Below, piece by piece: positions 1 through 7,959 of a DNA stretch of 64,000 nt; within the stretch, counting starts at the first letter, position 1; every line of letters begins with the position of its first letter. This stretch comes from QALR01 sp900552255 (GTDB lineage Bacteria > Bacillota > Clostridia > Oscillospirales > CAG-272). The notes beneath the pieces were generated by a model, which saw only the letters and a list, made by a program, of their open reading frames with translations, was not told where the DNA came from and did not search any database. The stretch spans positions 62,001-126,000 of the forward strand of contig DBFVEH010000003.1 in assembly GCA_048526005.1 (NCBI GenBank). The letters are read 5' to 3'. A program made the position numbers and the translations under genes.

Positions 1-1085
1 TTCACCTCGCGCAGAATGGAAAGCGTATCCTCAAAATCCTCCTCCGTCTCCCCCGGGAAGCCGACGATGATATCCGAGGTGACCGTGATATCCGGCATCT
101 TTTCCCGCATATAACGGATAAGAGAAAGATAGCCGTCCCGCGTATAATTCCGGTTCATCGCTTTTAAAATCCGGTCGGAGCCGGACTGCACCGGCAGATG
201 AAACTGACGCGCGATCTTCGGGCTTTCCGCCATGACGTCGATGAGCCGGAACGAAGCGTCCTTCGGATGGCTCGTCATAAAACGTAGGAGAAAATCGCCG
301 GGTATCTCCGAAATCCGGCGCAGAAGCTCCGCGAAATCACAGTGAAAATCCGAGCCTTTTCCATAAGAATTGACATTCTGCCCAAGCAGCGTGATCTCGC
401 GGCAGCCGCTTTCCACAAGCGCCCTCACCTCGGAAAGGATATCCTCCGGCTTCCGGCTGCGCTCGCCGCCGCGCACATACGGGACAATGCAGTACGTACA
501 GAAGTTGTTGCAGCCGTACATGATGCTCACCCACGCGCGAAAAGGGCTTTCTCTGACGACGGGGATCCCCTCGGCCATGACAGGCTCTCCGGTATTCGGA
601 AAGAAAAGCCGCCCCTTTTCCGTCATGACACGGTATAAAAGCTCCGGAAGCCGCCACAGCATCTCCGTACCGAATACGAAATCGATATACGGATAGCTCA
701 TTTTGATTTTATCGCTCATATCCCGTCCGGAAACCATGCAGCCGCAGATCCCGATGATAAGCGAGGGCTTTCTCGCCTTGAGATGCTTGTAGCCGCCCGT
801 GATGGAAAGCGCCTTCTGTTCCGCATGGTCGCGCACGGCGCAGGTGTTCACGATGATGATATCCGCATCCGCCTCGGAGGCGGCGCGGTCATATCCCATT
901 TCACGGAGCATTCCCGCGATGCGCTCGCTGTCCGCTTCATTCTGCTGGCAGCCGTAGGTGACGACGCACGCTTTTTTCTGTCCTTTTCCCGAAAGCATCG
1001 TCCCGATTTTCGTCATATATAAAAACTGCTCTTCTATCTCCTGCGGCGAGGCTGTGCGCGCCGCATGCTCCGTTCTTTTTTCCAT
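1..1085 (-). CDS. miaB: tRNA-2-methylthio-N6-dimethylallyladenosine synthase MiaB, 5' part
   Basis: Radical SAM methylthiotransferase that converts i6A37 to ms2i6A37 in tRNAs reading UNN codons. About 361 N-terminal residues are in the window; the end of the radical SAM domain and the TRAM domain lie beyond base 1. The N-terminal UPF0004 domain has its cluster cysteines in VTYGCQQNE and NTCAVRDHAE and near residue 115. The radical SAM CxxxCxxC motif is in YGCNNFCTYCIVPYVRGGE (about residue 192). The order and the phrase GQNVNSYG fit MiaB rather than RimO or MtaB. ATG at 1085 is preceded by GGAGG. A promoter lies 77 bases upstream. No partner gene is visible in the window. Confidence 0.93.
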   Translation of the reverse strand, partial: MEKRTEHAARTASPQEIEEQFLYMTKIGTMLSGKGQKKACVVTYGCQQNEADSERIAGMLREMGYDRAASEADADIIIVNTCAVRDHAEQKALSITGGYKHLKARKPSLIIGICGCMVSGRDMSDKIKMSYPYIDFVFGTEMLWRLPELLYRVMTEKGRLFFPNTGEPVMAEGIPVVRESPFRAWVSIMYGCNNFCTYCIVPYVRGGERSRKPEDILSEVRALVESGCREITLLGQNVNSYGKGSDFHCDFAELLRRISEIPGDFLLRFMTSHPKDASFRLIDVMAESPKIARQFHLPVQSGSDRILKAMNRNYTRDGYLSLIRYMREKMPDITVTSDIIVGFPGETEEDFEDTLSILREV

Positions 1086-1168
1086 GTATCCTCCGTCCGC
1101 AGCCTATGGCAGGCGGACTCTTTTCCGGTAGATTTCTTCGTTTTACAAAATCCCCCATAATATTTTAT

Positions 1169-1197
1169 ATTATAATATAATTTTAGAATCCCGTCAA
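1169..1197 (-). promoter_or_regulatory. Promoter of miaB
   Basis: On the minus strand TTGACG (1192-1197) and TATAAT (1169-1174) are separated by 17 bases. Predicted start near 1162 gives a 5' leader of about 77 bases to the miaB ATG. Confidence 0.7.
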
Positions 1198-1297
1198 GCC
1201 ATGAGCACCGCAAAACAAAATATTTACAAACCGATCCCGACGGCGATATCTTTATCGTCTCGATTTTCTTTCCCATCGATCTTTTTTTCAGATTTTG

Positions 1298-1306
1298 TGA
1301 TATAAT
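1298..1306 (+). promoter_or_regulatory. Extended -10 promoter element
   Basis: TGATATAAT fits an extended -10 box 33 bases before the ArsR-type gene. The -35 region is poor, so activity would depend on the TGn extension or on a regulator. Confidence 0.45.
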
Positions 1307-1339
1307 GATGAAAATACGAAAGCAAAGAGGATAACACAG

Positions 1340-1702
1340 ATGGAATGTGTAAAAAATCGAAGGAATATCGCAAAAGAGCTTCGCTCTCTTTCCGACTTTA
1401 TCTGTGCATTGGGGGATGAAACAAGACAGCAAATCATCATAACGCTGCTGGAAAGCGAAAAACAGGGGCTTCGCGTCGGAGAGCTCGCCGAGCGCATTCA
1501 TCTCTCCCGTCCGGCGCTCTCCCATCATCTAAAAATACTGAAAGATACCGGCATCATCTCATGCAGCCGAATAGGCACCATGAATTTTTACGATATCAAT
1601 ACCGAACCTGACACGTGGCAAAAGCTCACCGAGCTTTCCCGCACGGTCGGCATGATCATAGAAAAAGCCAAGGCTTCCGGCCTTGCAAAGCCGAAAGCCT
1701 AA
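1340..1702 (+). CDS. ArsR-family winged-helix transcriptional regulator
   Basis: A 120-residue protein with an N-terminal helix, a core ALGDETRQQIIITLL typical of the ArsR/SmtB family, and a recognition helix around LSRPALSHHLKILKDTGII (residues 54-72). ArsR proteins are dimeric repressors. No metal-binding ELCVCDL-type cysteine motif is visible, so a metal sensor role is not supported; some members respond to redox or other ligands. It is followed after 24 bases by a nitroreductase gene, which it probably controls. ATG at 1340 has AGAGGA nine bases upstream. Confidence 0.85.
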   Translation: MECVKNRRNIAKELRSLSDFICALGDETRQQIIITLLESEKQGLRVGELAERIHLSRPALSHHLKILKDTGIISCSRIGTMNFYDINTEPDTWQKLTELSRTVGMIIEKAKASGLAKPKA

Positions 1703-1726
1703 TCCCATATATCAGGAGGTAGCATT

Positions 1727-2395
1727 ATGGAACTCATGGAAGCAGTCAAGGCGCGTCACTCCGTCAGAGCCTACGCCGACCGTCCGATCGAAGCGGACAA
1801 AGCGGCGGCTCTGAATCGGGAAATCGACGCCTGCAACAAGGAAAGCGGACTTCACATCCAGCTTGTGACGGAGGAGCCGGAGGCCTTTCGCGGCTTTATG
1901 GCGCATTACGGAAGCTTTCGGAATGTGCGCAGTTACATCGCGCTTGTCGGCAAAAAAACTCCGCAGCTCGATGAAAAAATCGGCTATTACGGGGAACGGA
2001 TCGTCCTTGTGGCGCAGCGGCTCGGCCTCAACACCTGCTGGGTTGCGCTGACCTATCGCAGAAAAAAGACAAAATGCGCGATCGGCGAGGGCGAAAAGCT
2101 CGTATGCGTCATCGCGCTCGGATATGGAGAAACGCAGGGCGTGCCCCATAAATCCAAGCCAATGGAGGCGCTCTGCCGGACGGAGAGCACTATACCGGAC
2201 TGGTTCGTCTCCGGTATGCAGTCCGCCATGCTCGCACCGACGGCGATGAACCGGCAAGGCTTCTGTTTTACACTGACGGAGAACGGCATAAAGGCGGAAG
2301 CCTCCGGAGGAGCCTATTCGGACATCGATCTCGGCATCGTCAAATACCACTTTGAAATAGGCGCCGGCGCCGAGCATTTTCAATGGACAGCCTGA
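1727..2395 (+). CDS. Nitroreductase-family flavoprotein
   Basis: A 222-residue protein of the FMN-dependent nitroreductase superfamily, closest in layout to the compact TM1586-like group. The N-terminal ARHSVRAYADRPI is the family's FMN phosphate-binding stretch; the central part (YGERIVLVAQRLGLNTCWVAL) is the dimer-core helix; the C-terminal half has a second half-repeat ending in YSDIDLGIVKYHFEI. Members oxidise NAD(P)H and reduce quinones or nitro compounds; the substrate is unknown. Start ATG is preceded by AGGAGG at good spacing. Co-directional with and just downstream of an ArsR regulator, so probably in one transcript that ends at the terminator at 2399-2434. Confidence 0.85.
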   Translation: MELMEAVKARHSVRAYADRPIEADKAAALNREIDACNKESGLHIQLVTEEPEAFRGFMAHYGSFRNVRSYIALVGKKTPQLDEKIGYYGERIVLVAQRLGLNTCWVALTYRRKKTKCAIGEGEKLVCVIALGYGETQGVPHKSKPMEALCRTESTIPDWFVSGMQSAMLAPTAMNRQGFCFTLTENGIKAEASGGAYSDIDLGIVKYHFEIGAGAEHFQWTA

Positions 2396-2398
2396 CAG

Positions 2399-2434
2399 AA
2401 AAACAGACGGCCGTTTTTAACGGCCGTCTGTTTT
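2399..2434 (+). terminator. Intrinsic terminator
   Basis: Stem AAAACAGACGGCCGTT / AACGGCCGTCTGTTTT with a 3-base loop, starting four bases after the nitroreductase stop and followed by a T-rich tract. Symmetric, so it may also serve the minus-strand gene ending at 2484. Confidence 0.9.
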
Positions 2435-2483
2435 ATATTTTTCATTCGTCATATTGATTGAACGATAACATAGATTTGAGAAA

Positions 2484-2981
2484 TCACTCCATTCTTCCGT
2501 ATTTCATCTCGATTCCCCGTAAATCGTATTTTTTGCGCTTGCCGGTGATCTCCGCGATCTCTATTCTCCAAATCGCCGTGCGGAAAAGGCTCTCCGAGAC
2601 GGCCTTTTCAAAGCCTCCCATATTCGACGGCGCATACCGTTCGCAGATCAGCCGAAGCGCCTTTCTTTTTTCCTCCTCATCCGATACCTCGTGAGCCGTT
2701 CCCCGTATCACGGCGGATTCATATTCCGTCGTAAACTGCTCCGGAACAAGATGAGTATCCCCGACGCAGGCCACACAGACCTTCGGATGCTTACGCATCG
2801 CCTCCGCCTTGAAGCCCTCCTTTGCGGAATGGAAATACAGCGTCATGCCTTCTCTTGCAATCGAAACCGGCACGCAGTACGGATCCCCGTCCGTATCCGT
2901 CATGGAAAGCACCGCGTATTCGCATTTATCCGCCACCGAAAGCGCAAACCCCTCCGGCATTTCCCGATCTCGTCTCCTCAA
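2484..2981 (-). CDS. NimA-like pyridoxamine 5'-phosphate oxidase family flavoprotein
   Basis: A 165-residue split-barrel FMN-binding protein resembling NimA-type proteins, which reduce 5-nitroimidazoles or act as general flavin reductases. The split barrel runs through YAVLSMTDTDGDPYCVPVS and MTLYFHSAKEGFKAEAMR (about residues 23-66), with a later strand ESAVIRGTAHEV. The start is set at TTG 2981 because the family N-terminus is usually MRRKDRE and here reads MRRRDREM; GAGGG lies seven bases upstream of that TTG. An ATG seven codons in has no well-placed ribosome binding site. Stands alone. Whether it confers nitroimidazole tolerance cannot be read from sequence. Confidence 0.82.
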   Translation of the reverse strand: MRRRDREMPEGFALSVADKCEYAVLSMTDTDGDPYCVPVSIAREGMTLYFHSAKEGFKAEAMRKHPKVCVACVGDTHLVPEQFTTEYESAVIRGTAHEVSDEEEKRKALRLICERYAPSNMGGFEKAVSESLFRTAIWRIEIAEITGKRKKYDLRGIEMKYGRME

Positions 2982-3123
2982 TGTTATTCCCTCAATTCTA
3001 TTTTTTGTTATAGTATAACATAAGTTTAAGATTTGTATAAGCTTTCCGTATCGCGATTCCGCCTATGTTTTCCCTGTTTTTCGAGTATTTCTGAAATCAT
3101 CAAAGAAAATATACATGATAGGC

Positions 3124-3152
3124 TTGACAAATCCCGCTTTTCATGCTATACT
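3124..3152 (+). promoter_or_regulatory. Consensus promoter of ylxM-ffh
   Basis: TTGACA (3124-3129), 17 bases, TATACT (3147-3152). Predicted start near 3159, inside a perfect inverted repeat (3151-3177). Confidence 0.85.
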
Positions 3153-3177
3153 CTGTAAAGTTATTCACTTTACAGAG
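3151..3177 (+). promoter_or_regulatory. Perfect inverted repeat at the ylxM transcription start
   Basis: Arms CTCTGTAAAG (3151-3160) and CTTTACAGAG (3168-3177) around TTATTCA. It begins on the last two bases of the -10 box and ends 16 bases before the ylxM ATG. As DNA it would suit an operator; as RNA it could only partly form because the predicted start falls within the left arm. Confidence 0.6.
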
Positions 3178-3192
3178 CGCGGAGGACATCCG

Positions 3193-3540
3193 ATGTTTGA
3201 AAAAAATCTGCGGCTCATCATGCTTTTCGACATCTACGGCGAGCTTCTCACACCAACGCAGAAAACAATGTTCGATCTATATTACAACGACGACCTTTCT
3301 CTCGCAGAGGTCGCCGAAAACACCGGCATCACCCGTCAGGGCGCGCGCGACAGCATCAAACGGGCCGAGGAGACGCTGCTCTCCCTCGAAGAAACATTGG
3401 GACTCGCAGACAAATTCATCCGCATCGAAAAAGCCTCTGAGGAAGCGGGGGAAATCGTCCGCCGACTAAAAGAGAAATATCCGGCCGACACATGTGATTT
3501 CGACCGGATCATAAAGCTGTTGGAGTCCGTCAAACCATAA
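3193..3540 (+). CDS. ylxM: YlxM/p13-like SRP-associated DNA-binding protein
   Basis: A 115-residue helix-turn-helix protein of the UPF0122/YlxM family. Family features visible are LTPTQKTMFDLYYNDDLSL (residues 17-35) and the recognition-helix region AENTGITRQGARDSIKRAE (37-55). YlxM is encoded next to ffh in Firmicutes and has been linked to the signal recognition particle. An upstream in-frame ATG at 3115 would overlap the promoter, so the start is ATG 3193, preceded by GGAGG. ffh begins 28 bases after the stop. Confidence 0.88.
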   Translation: MFEKNLRLIMLFDIYGELLTPTQKTMFDLYYNDDLSLAEVAENTGITRQGARDSIKRAEETLLSLEETLGLADKFIRIEKASEEAGEIVRRLKEKYPADTCDFDRIIKLLESVKP

Positions 3541-3568
3541 CAAGGGTATCTTGGAAACGGAGGAAACC

Positions 3569-4909
3569 ATGTTTCAGAACCTTCAGGAAAAGCTCGCGGA
3601 AGCCTTTAAGAAATTCAGGAACAAAGGCACGCTGACCGAAAAGGACGTCAGAGAAGGCATGCGCGCGGTCAAGCTCGCGCTGCTGGAAGCCGACGTCAAT
3701 TTCAAGGTCGTCCGCGAATTCATAAACAAGGTCACCGAGCGCGCCGTGGGAGCGGAGGTGCTCGAAAGCCTCATGCCCGCCCAGCAGGTCGTCAAAATCG
3801 TCAACGAGGAGCTGACCGCGCTGATGGGCGGGACCCAGTCGAAGCTTCAGATTTCATCCAAGCCGCCGACAGTCGTCATGATGGTCGGACTTCAGGGCGC
3901 CGGCAAGACCACACATGCGGGCAAGCTCGCCGCTATGATGAAAAAGCAGGGTAAAAATCCCCTGCTCGTCGCCTGCGACGTATATCGACCCGCCGCGATC
4001 CGACAGCTCCAAATCGTCGGAGAAAAGGCCGGCGTCACAGTATATGCGGAGGACGACAAAACCGCGCCGCTCAAAATTGCGAAAAACGGACTTTCCTATG
4101 CGAGGAAAAACGGATACGATATGGTGTTCATCGACACGGCGGGCAGACTTCAAATCGACGAGGCGATGATGGAGGAGCTGCGGGAGCTCAAAAAAGAGCT
4201 CGAGCCGACGGAAATCCTTCTCACCATCGACGCCATGGCGGGACAGGCCGCCGTGGACGTCGCCGAAACCTTCAACGAAATGCTTGATATCACGGGCGTC
4301 ATCGTGACGAAGCTCGACGGCGATACGAGAGGCGGCGCGGCGCTTTCCGTCAAATATGTCACCGGAAAGCCGATCAAATTCATCGGAACAGGCGAAAAGC
4401 TCGACGCCATCGAGCCGTTTTATCCCGACCGCATGGCATCCCGGATCCTCGGTATGGGAGACATGCTCTCACTCATTGAAAAGGCGGAACAGAATTTCGA
4501 CATGAAAAAGGCCGCCGAGCTCGAGGAAAAGCTGCGCAAATCCCGTTTTACGCTGACGGATTATCTCGATCAGATGAATCAGCTCAAAAATATGGGTTCT
4601 CTCGAATCCCTCGTCGGCATGATGCCGGGCATTTCTCCCGGCGCGCTGAAGGATGCGAATTTCGACGAAAAAATGATTGCGAAAACCGAAGCGATCATCC
4701 TTTCCATGACGCCGGCAGAGCGCGAAAAACCGGAAATCATCAATTATTCGAGAAAAACCCGCATCGCAAAAGGCTCCGGCACCTCGATTGAGGAAATCAA
4801 CCGCCTTTTAAAGCAGTTCGACCAAACAAACAAGCTCATGAAGCAGTTTGCCGGAGGAAAGGGCGCAAAAAAATTCGGCAAGCTCGGCAAGGTGCCGTTT
4901 CCACGTTAA
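3569..4909 (+). CDS. ffh: Signal recognition particle GTPase Ffh
   Basis: A 446-residue SRP54 protein that binds SRP RNA and signal peptides and targets ribosomes to the membrane with FtsY. The N domain (1-90) is followed by the G domain with P-loop GLQGAGKTTHAGKLA (about residue 106), DTAGR (about 190) and TKLDGDTRGGAAL (about 246). The methionine-rich M domain covers about 300-435 (MNQLKNMGSLESLVGMMPG). TTG 3551 is in frame, but ATG 3569 has GGAGG five bases upstream and starts at the conserved MFQNLQEKL. Second gene of the ylxM-ffh-rpsP-khpA transcript. Confidence 0.97.
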   Translation: MFQNLQEKLAEAFKKFRNKGTLTEKDVREGMRAVKLALLEADVNFKVVREFINKVTERAVGAEVLESLMPAQQVVKIVNEELTALMGGTQSKLQISSKPPTVVMMVGLQGAGKTTHAGKLAAMMKKQGKNPLLVACDVYRPAAIRQLQIVGEKAGVTVYAEDDKTAPLKIAKNGLSYARKNGYDMVFIDTAGRLQIDEAMMEELRELKKELEPTEILLTIDAMAGQAAVDVAETFNEMLDITGVIVTKLDGDTRGGAALSVKYVTGKPIKFIGTGEKLDAIEPFYPDRMASRILGMGDMLSLIEKAEQNFDMKKAAELEEKLRKSRFTLTDYLDQMNQLKNMGSLESLVGMMPGISPGALKDANFDEKMIAKTEAIILSMTPAEREKPEIINYSRKTRIAKGSGTSIEEINRLLKQFDQTNKLMKQFAGGKGAKKFGKLGKVPFPR

Positions 4910-4975
4910 TGATTCAGGCGATCAAGAATCGGTTGAAAAATTATAGAAAACAACAAATTTTTGGAGGACACAAGC

Positions 4976-5221
4976 ATGTCAGTTAAAATCAGACTCAAAA
5001 GAATCGGAGCCAAAAAGGCTCCCTTTTACCGCGTCGTCGTCGCGGATTCCCGTTATCCCCGCGACGGAAGATTCATCGAGGAGCTCGGTTATTACAATCC
5101 GCTGACCGATCCCGCCGATATCAAAATTGACCCCGAAAAAGCGAAGAAATGGATTGCCAACGGTGCACAGCCCACGGAAACGGTCAGAAGCCTGCTGAAA
5201 AAAGCCGGCATCACCGAATAA
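4976..5221 (+). CDS. rpsP: 30S ribosomal protein S16
   Basis: An 81-residue bS16 with the signature VKIRLKRIGAKKAPFYRVVV at the N-terminus and RDGRFIEELGYYNPL following. The ATG at 4976 has TTGGAGGA upstream. It sits between ffh and khpA, as in many Firmicutes. Confidence 0.97.
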   Translation: MSVKIRLKRIGAKKAPFYRVVVADSRYPRDGRFIEELGYYNPLTDPADIKIDPEKAKKWIANGAQPTETVRSLLKKAGITE

Positions 5222-5236
5222 TTCGGAGACACAGAA

Positions 5237-5476
5237 ATGACCGATCTCAAAGGGACTCTCGCCAACATTGCGAGAGCGATTGTCGACAATCCCGACGAAG
5301 TCACCGTCATCGCGGCGGAGGAAACGGAAAACAGCGTAACGTTAAAGCTTTCCGTCGCGCCCTCCGACATGGGTAAGGTGATCGGCAAGCACGGCAAGAT
5401 CGCCAAGGCGATCCGCCAGCTGATGAAGGCCGCGGCAAACGGAACCGGAAAAAAAGTGACAGTCGATATCGAATAA
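5237..5476 (+). CDS. khpA: KH-domain RNA-binding protein KhpA
   Basis: A 79-residue KhpA/YlqC protein. A single KH domain has the GKHG loop in MGKVIGKHGKIAKAIRQLM (about 47-65). KhpA dimerises or pairs with KhpB (Jag) and binds RNA, influencing cell elongation in several Firmicutes. It lies 15 bases after rpsP. The usual next genes rimM, trmD and rplS do not follow; a terminator ends the transcript immediately. Confidence 0.93.
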   Translation: MTDLKGTLANIARAIVDNPDEVTVIAAEETENSVTLKLSVAPSDMGKVIGKHGKIAKAIRQLMKAAANGTGKKVTVDIE

Positions 5477-5507
5477 GAAAAAGGAACGGATTCTCCGTTC
5501 CTTTTTC
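5477..5507. terminator. Terminator after khpA
   Basis: Stem GAAAAAGGAACGGA / TCCGTTCCTTTTTC with loop TTC directly after the khpA stop. It overlaps the stop of the convergent phosphotransferase gene, so it probably works in both directions. Confidence 0.9.
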
Positions 5508-6270
5508 ATTGCAACGCACTCTCAAGGATGCTTCGATGCCGCAAGATCCAGTAAAGGCTGCGGGCTCGCCACGCAAAGCCCCACAGGCTTCCCTCGCTTT
5601 CCGGCGTCAGCTTCGGACCGATCGCCTCATGCGCGGTCTCGCAGATGATCACGTTCATAATCCGCTCGATCATGCCCCACCGCTCTCCCTGCGCAAGGCC
5701 ATAGGCGTCGCAGATCAGGCGCACCTGCGCCGCACGCCGCTTAGGTGACGGCAGCCCCTGCATTTCGGCGATATCGTCGTCATGAAGCTGCGCAAACAGC
5801 CACAGGACGCGGGCAAGCTCCGTCATAGGATCGAGCGGTCCCGCATACTCCCAATCTATGAGAAGATACGGCATACCATCCCGTGTCAGAAGATTCCACG
5901 GCGCAATGTCGCCGTGACACCAAATGCGGTACTTTCCGTCAAGCTCTCTGAGATACCACGGACGAAATCGCTCCTTGTCCTGCGGTACATAATCCGCACC
6001 GGCGTCGTGCAGCGACCGCACAAGACTGCCCACAGCGAACAGCGCTTCATCGCTCCATGCTTTCGGATGAACCAACTCCGCCTGCTCAAACCGATAAGCT
6101 TCCTTGCCCGCTTCAATCCGCAGCGGCTTTTCGACCGGCAGATCCCTCTCTGCCAAATATCGCAGAAACCGGAAAATCTCCGGCGAGGAAGCATCCGCTT
6201 CCCGTAGGATCTCGCAGCCGTCTGACAAAACGGTTTTTCCGGTGTTTTCGGATAGATCATGAAATTTCAT
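5506..6270 (-). CDS. APH/choline kinase-like phosphotransferase
   Basis: A 254-residue protein with the aminoglycoside phosphotransferase fold C-lobe: catalytic loop WCHGDIAPWNLL (about residues 137-148, HxDxxxxN) and the metal-binding IDWEYAGPLDP (about 158-168). These kinases act on small molecules such as choline, ethanolamine, thiamine, sugars or antibiotics; the substrate cannot be told here. The N-lobe is short and lacks an obvious P-loop. The gene is single, convergent with khpA, and ends in the shared terminator. Confidence 0.8.
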   Translation of the reverse strand: MKFHDLSENTGKTVLSDGCEILREADASSPEIFRFLRYLAERDLPVEKPLRIEAGKEAYRFEQAELVHPKAWSDEALFAVGSLVRSLHDAGADYVPQDKERFRPWYLRELDGKYRIWCHGDIAPWNLLTRDGMPYLLIDWEYAGPLDPMTELARVLWLFAQLHDDDIAEMQGLPSPKRRAAQVRLICDAYGLAQGERWGMIERIMNVIICETAHEAIGPKLTPESEGSLWGFAWRARSLYWILRHRSILESALQ

Positions 6271-6338
6271 CGCTATGATATCCTCCTACTAATTTTCGAT
6301 ATAATGACAAAAAATCATTTTTTAATATGTCTATCCCT

Positions 6339-6368
6339 AAAAAATCCGGCGGTATCGCCGGATTTTTT
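6339..6368. terminator. Bidirectional-looking terminator
   Basis: Stem AAAAAATCCGGCG / CGCCGGATTTTTT with loop GTAT. On the minus strand it lies 17 bases after the amino-acid ABC ATPase stop at 6385 and ends that operon; the phosphotransferase gene starts on its other side. Confidence 0.85.
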
Positions 6369-6384
6369 ATTTTATACAAACGCA

Positions 6385-7194
6385 TCAAACATTTGATACG
6401 CTTGTATTATTGTAAAACGAAGTCAAAAAGGTCTGCAATCTTGCGTTTCCGCTTTGACCGAATATCTCGTCGGAAGGGCCCTCCGCCGCGATCACGCCGT
6501 CATCCATAAAAATGATTTTATCCGAAACATCACGGGCAAACGTCATCTCATGCGTGACAATGATCATCGTCATATTTTCCGCCGCAAGCTCCTTGATGAT
6601 CTTCAATACCTCGCCTGTGATCTCCGGGTCCAGCGCCGAGGTCGGCTCGTCGAAGCAGAGAACATCCGGATTCAAGGCCAATGCCCGCGCAATGGAAACA
6701 CGCTGCTGCTGTCCGCCGGAAAGCTGACAGGGATAAAAGTCCCTTTTATCTGCAAGTCCGACCTTGGAGAGAAGTGCCGTGGCCTTTTCTTCCACTTCGG
6801 ACAACAGCGCCGCCCGTTCCTCACGGGAGAGCTTTTTCTTCTTACAATGTTCACGCAAACGGAGCTTCGGGGCGAGCGTCACATTTTCAAGCGCCGTATA
6901 CTGGGGAAACAGATTAAAAGACTGAAACACCAATCCGAAGCTCAAATGCGAAGCTTCCCTCGACGCGGCTTTGCCTGCCGCCGTTCCCGCACCGAAAATC
7001 CGGTTTCCATTTACATAAATTTCGCCGCCGTCTGCCGTTTCCAGCGAATTGATACAGCGAAGAAGCGTCGTCTTTCCGCTTCCGGAAGAGCCGATGATCG
7101 ACAGCACCTGTCCTTGTCCAAGCGTAAAATCAATTCCCTTCAATACCGCTGTCCCATCGAAGCTTTTGGTCAAGCCTCTGACTTCCAAAAACAT
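6385..7194 (-). CDS. Polar amino-acid ABC transporter ATPase (GlnQ type)
   Basis: A 269-residue ABC ATPase. Walker A is IIGSSGSGKTTLLR (about residue 34), the signature is LSGGQQQRVSIARAL, and Walker B is VLCFDEPTSALDP. The family of HisP/GlnQ ATPases energises uptake of polar amino acids. Start ATG 7194 has GAGGAGG upstream; an earlier in-frame start lies inside the permease gene. It is the last gene of an operon binding protein - permease - ATPase. Confidence 0.93.
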   Translation of the reverse strand: MFLEVRGLTKSFDGTAVLKGIDFTLGQGQVLSIIGSSGSGKTTLLRCINSLETADGGEIYVNGNRIFGAGTAAGKAASREASHLSFGLVFQSFNLFPQYTALENVTLAPKLRLREHCKKKKLSREERAALLSEVEEKATALLSKVGLADKRDFYPCQLSGGQQQRVSIARALALNPDVLCFDEPTSALDPEITGEVLKIIKELAAENMTMIIVTHEMTFARDVSDKIIFMDDGVIAAEGPSDEIFGQSGNARLQTFLTSFYNNTSVSNV

Positions 7195-7207
7195 AGCGTT
7201 CTCCTCC

Positions 7208-7918
7208 TCATGCCTTAAAATAGGAAAGCCTTTTTTCGGCATATCCGAAAAGAAGCGTCAGCGCACCGACGAAAAGCAGATAAAATACACCCGTATAAAA
7301 CAATGGCCACGTAAGGGCCTGCGTCGCCGCCATATCCTTCGCGCGTTTGATGATCTCCGGAATGGCGATGACATTGGCAAGCGAGGTGTCCTTCACCAGC
7401 GTGATGACCTCATTGGACATCGGCGGAAGGATGCGCTTGACCACCTGCTTCAAAATAACCTTGCGGAAAATCTGTCCTCTCGTCATACCGAGAACCTGTC
7501 CCGCTTCATACTGACCATGCGGGATACTCTCGATCCCGCCTCGAAAAATCTCCGAAAAATAACAGGCATAGTTGACGACAAACGCGATCAGCACCGCGCA
7601 GAAGCTGCCGTAATACAAAAGCTGGCTGCTGCCCGTGAGCTGCGTAAAATAACGGTCGAGCCCGTCAAACACATTCACGCTTCCGGTGCCGAGAAGCCCC
7701 GGCAGATAATAGATCATACAAATAAACAGCATCAGCGGGATTCCACGGATCACCCACACGAAAATCCGGCTCACCACTTTTATCGGCTTCCACTTGCTCA
7801 TCGTGCAGAAAGAAAGCCCGAGTCCAAGCGGCAAGGCGAATATCAGCGTCAGCAGAAAAAGCAGACAAGTGAGTCCGAAGCCATGCAGAAGATCAAGCGT
7901 GATTTGCCAAAAGGTCAT
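7208..7918 (-). CDS. Amino-acid ABC transporter permease (HisM/GlnP type)
   Basis: A 236-residue membrane protein with about five transmembrane helices. The first is LLFLLTLIFALPLGLGLSF. The segment VWVIRGIPLMLFICMIYYL and the EAA loop, EAGQVLGMTRGQIFRKVILKQ with a conserved glycine, mark a HisMQ-type permease that docks with the ATPase. It lies 41 bases after the binding protein and 13 bases before the ATPase. Confidence 0.92.
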   Translation of the reverse strand: MTFWQITLDLLHGFGLTCLLFLLTLIFALPLGLGLSFCTMSKWKPIKVVSRIFVWVIRGIPLMLFICMIYYLPGLLGTGSVNVFDGLDRYFTQLTGSSQLLYYGSFCAVLIAFVVNYACYFSEIFRGGIESIPHGQYEAGQVLGMTRGQIFRKVILKQVVKRILPPMSNEVITLVKDTSLANVIAIPEIIKRAKDMAATQALTWPLFYTGVFYLLFVGALTLLFGYAEKRLSYFKA

Positions 7919-7959
7919 GTAAATTCTCCATTATGTAAACTTATCTTTTCCCGATAGAA

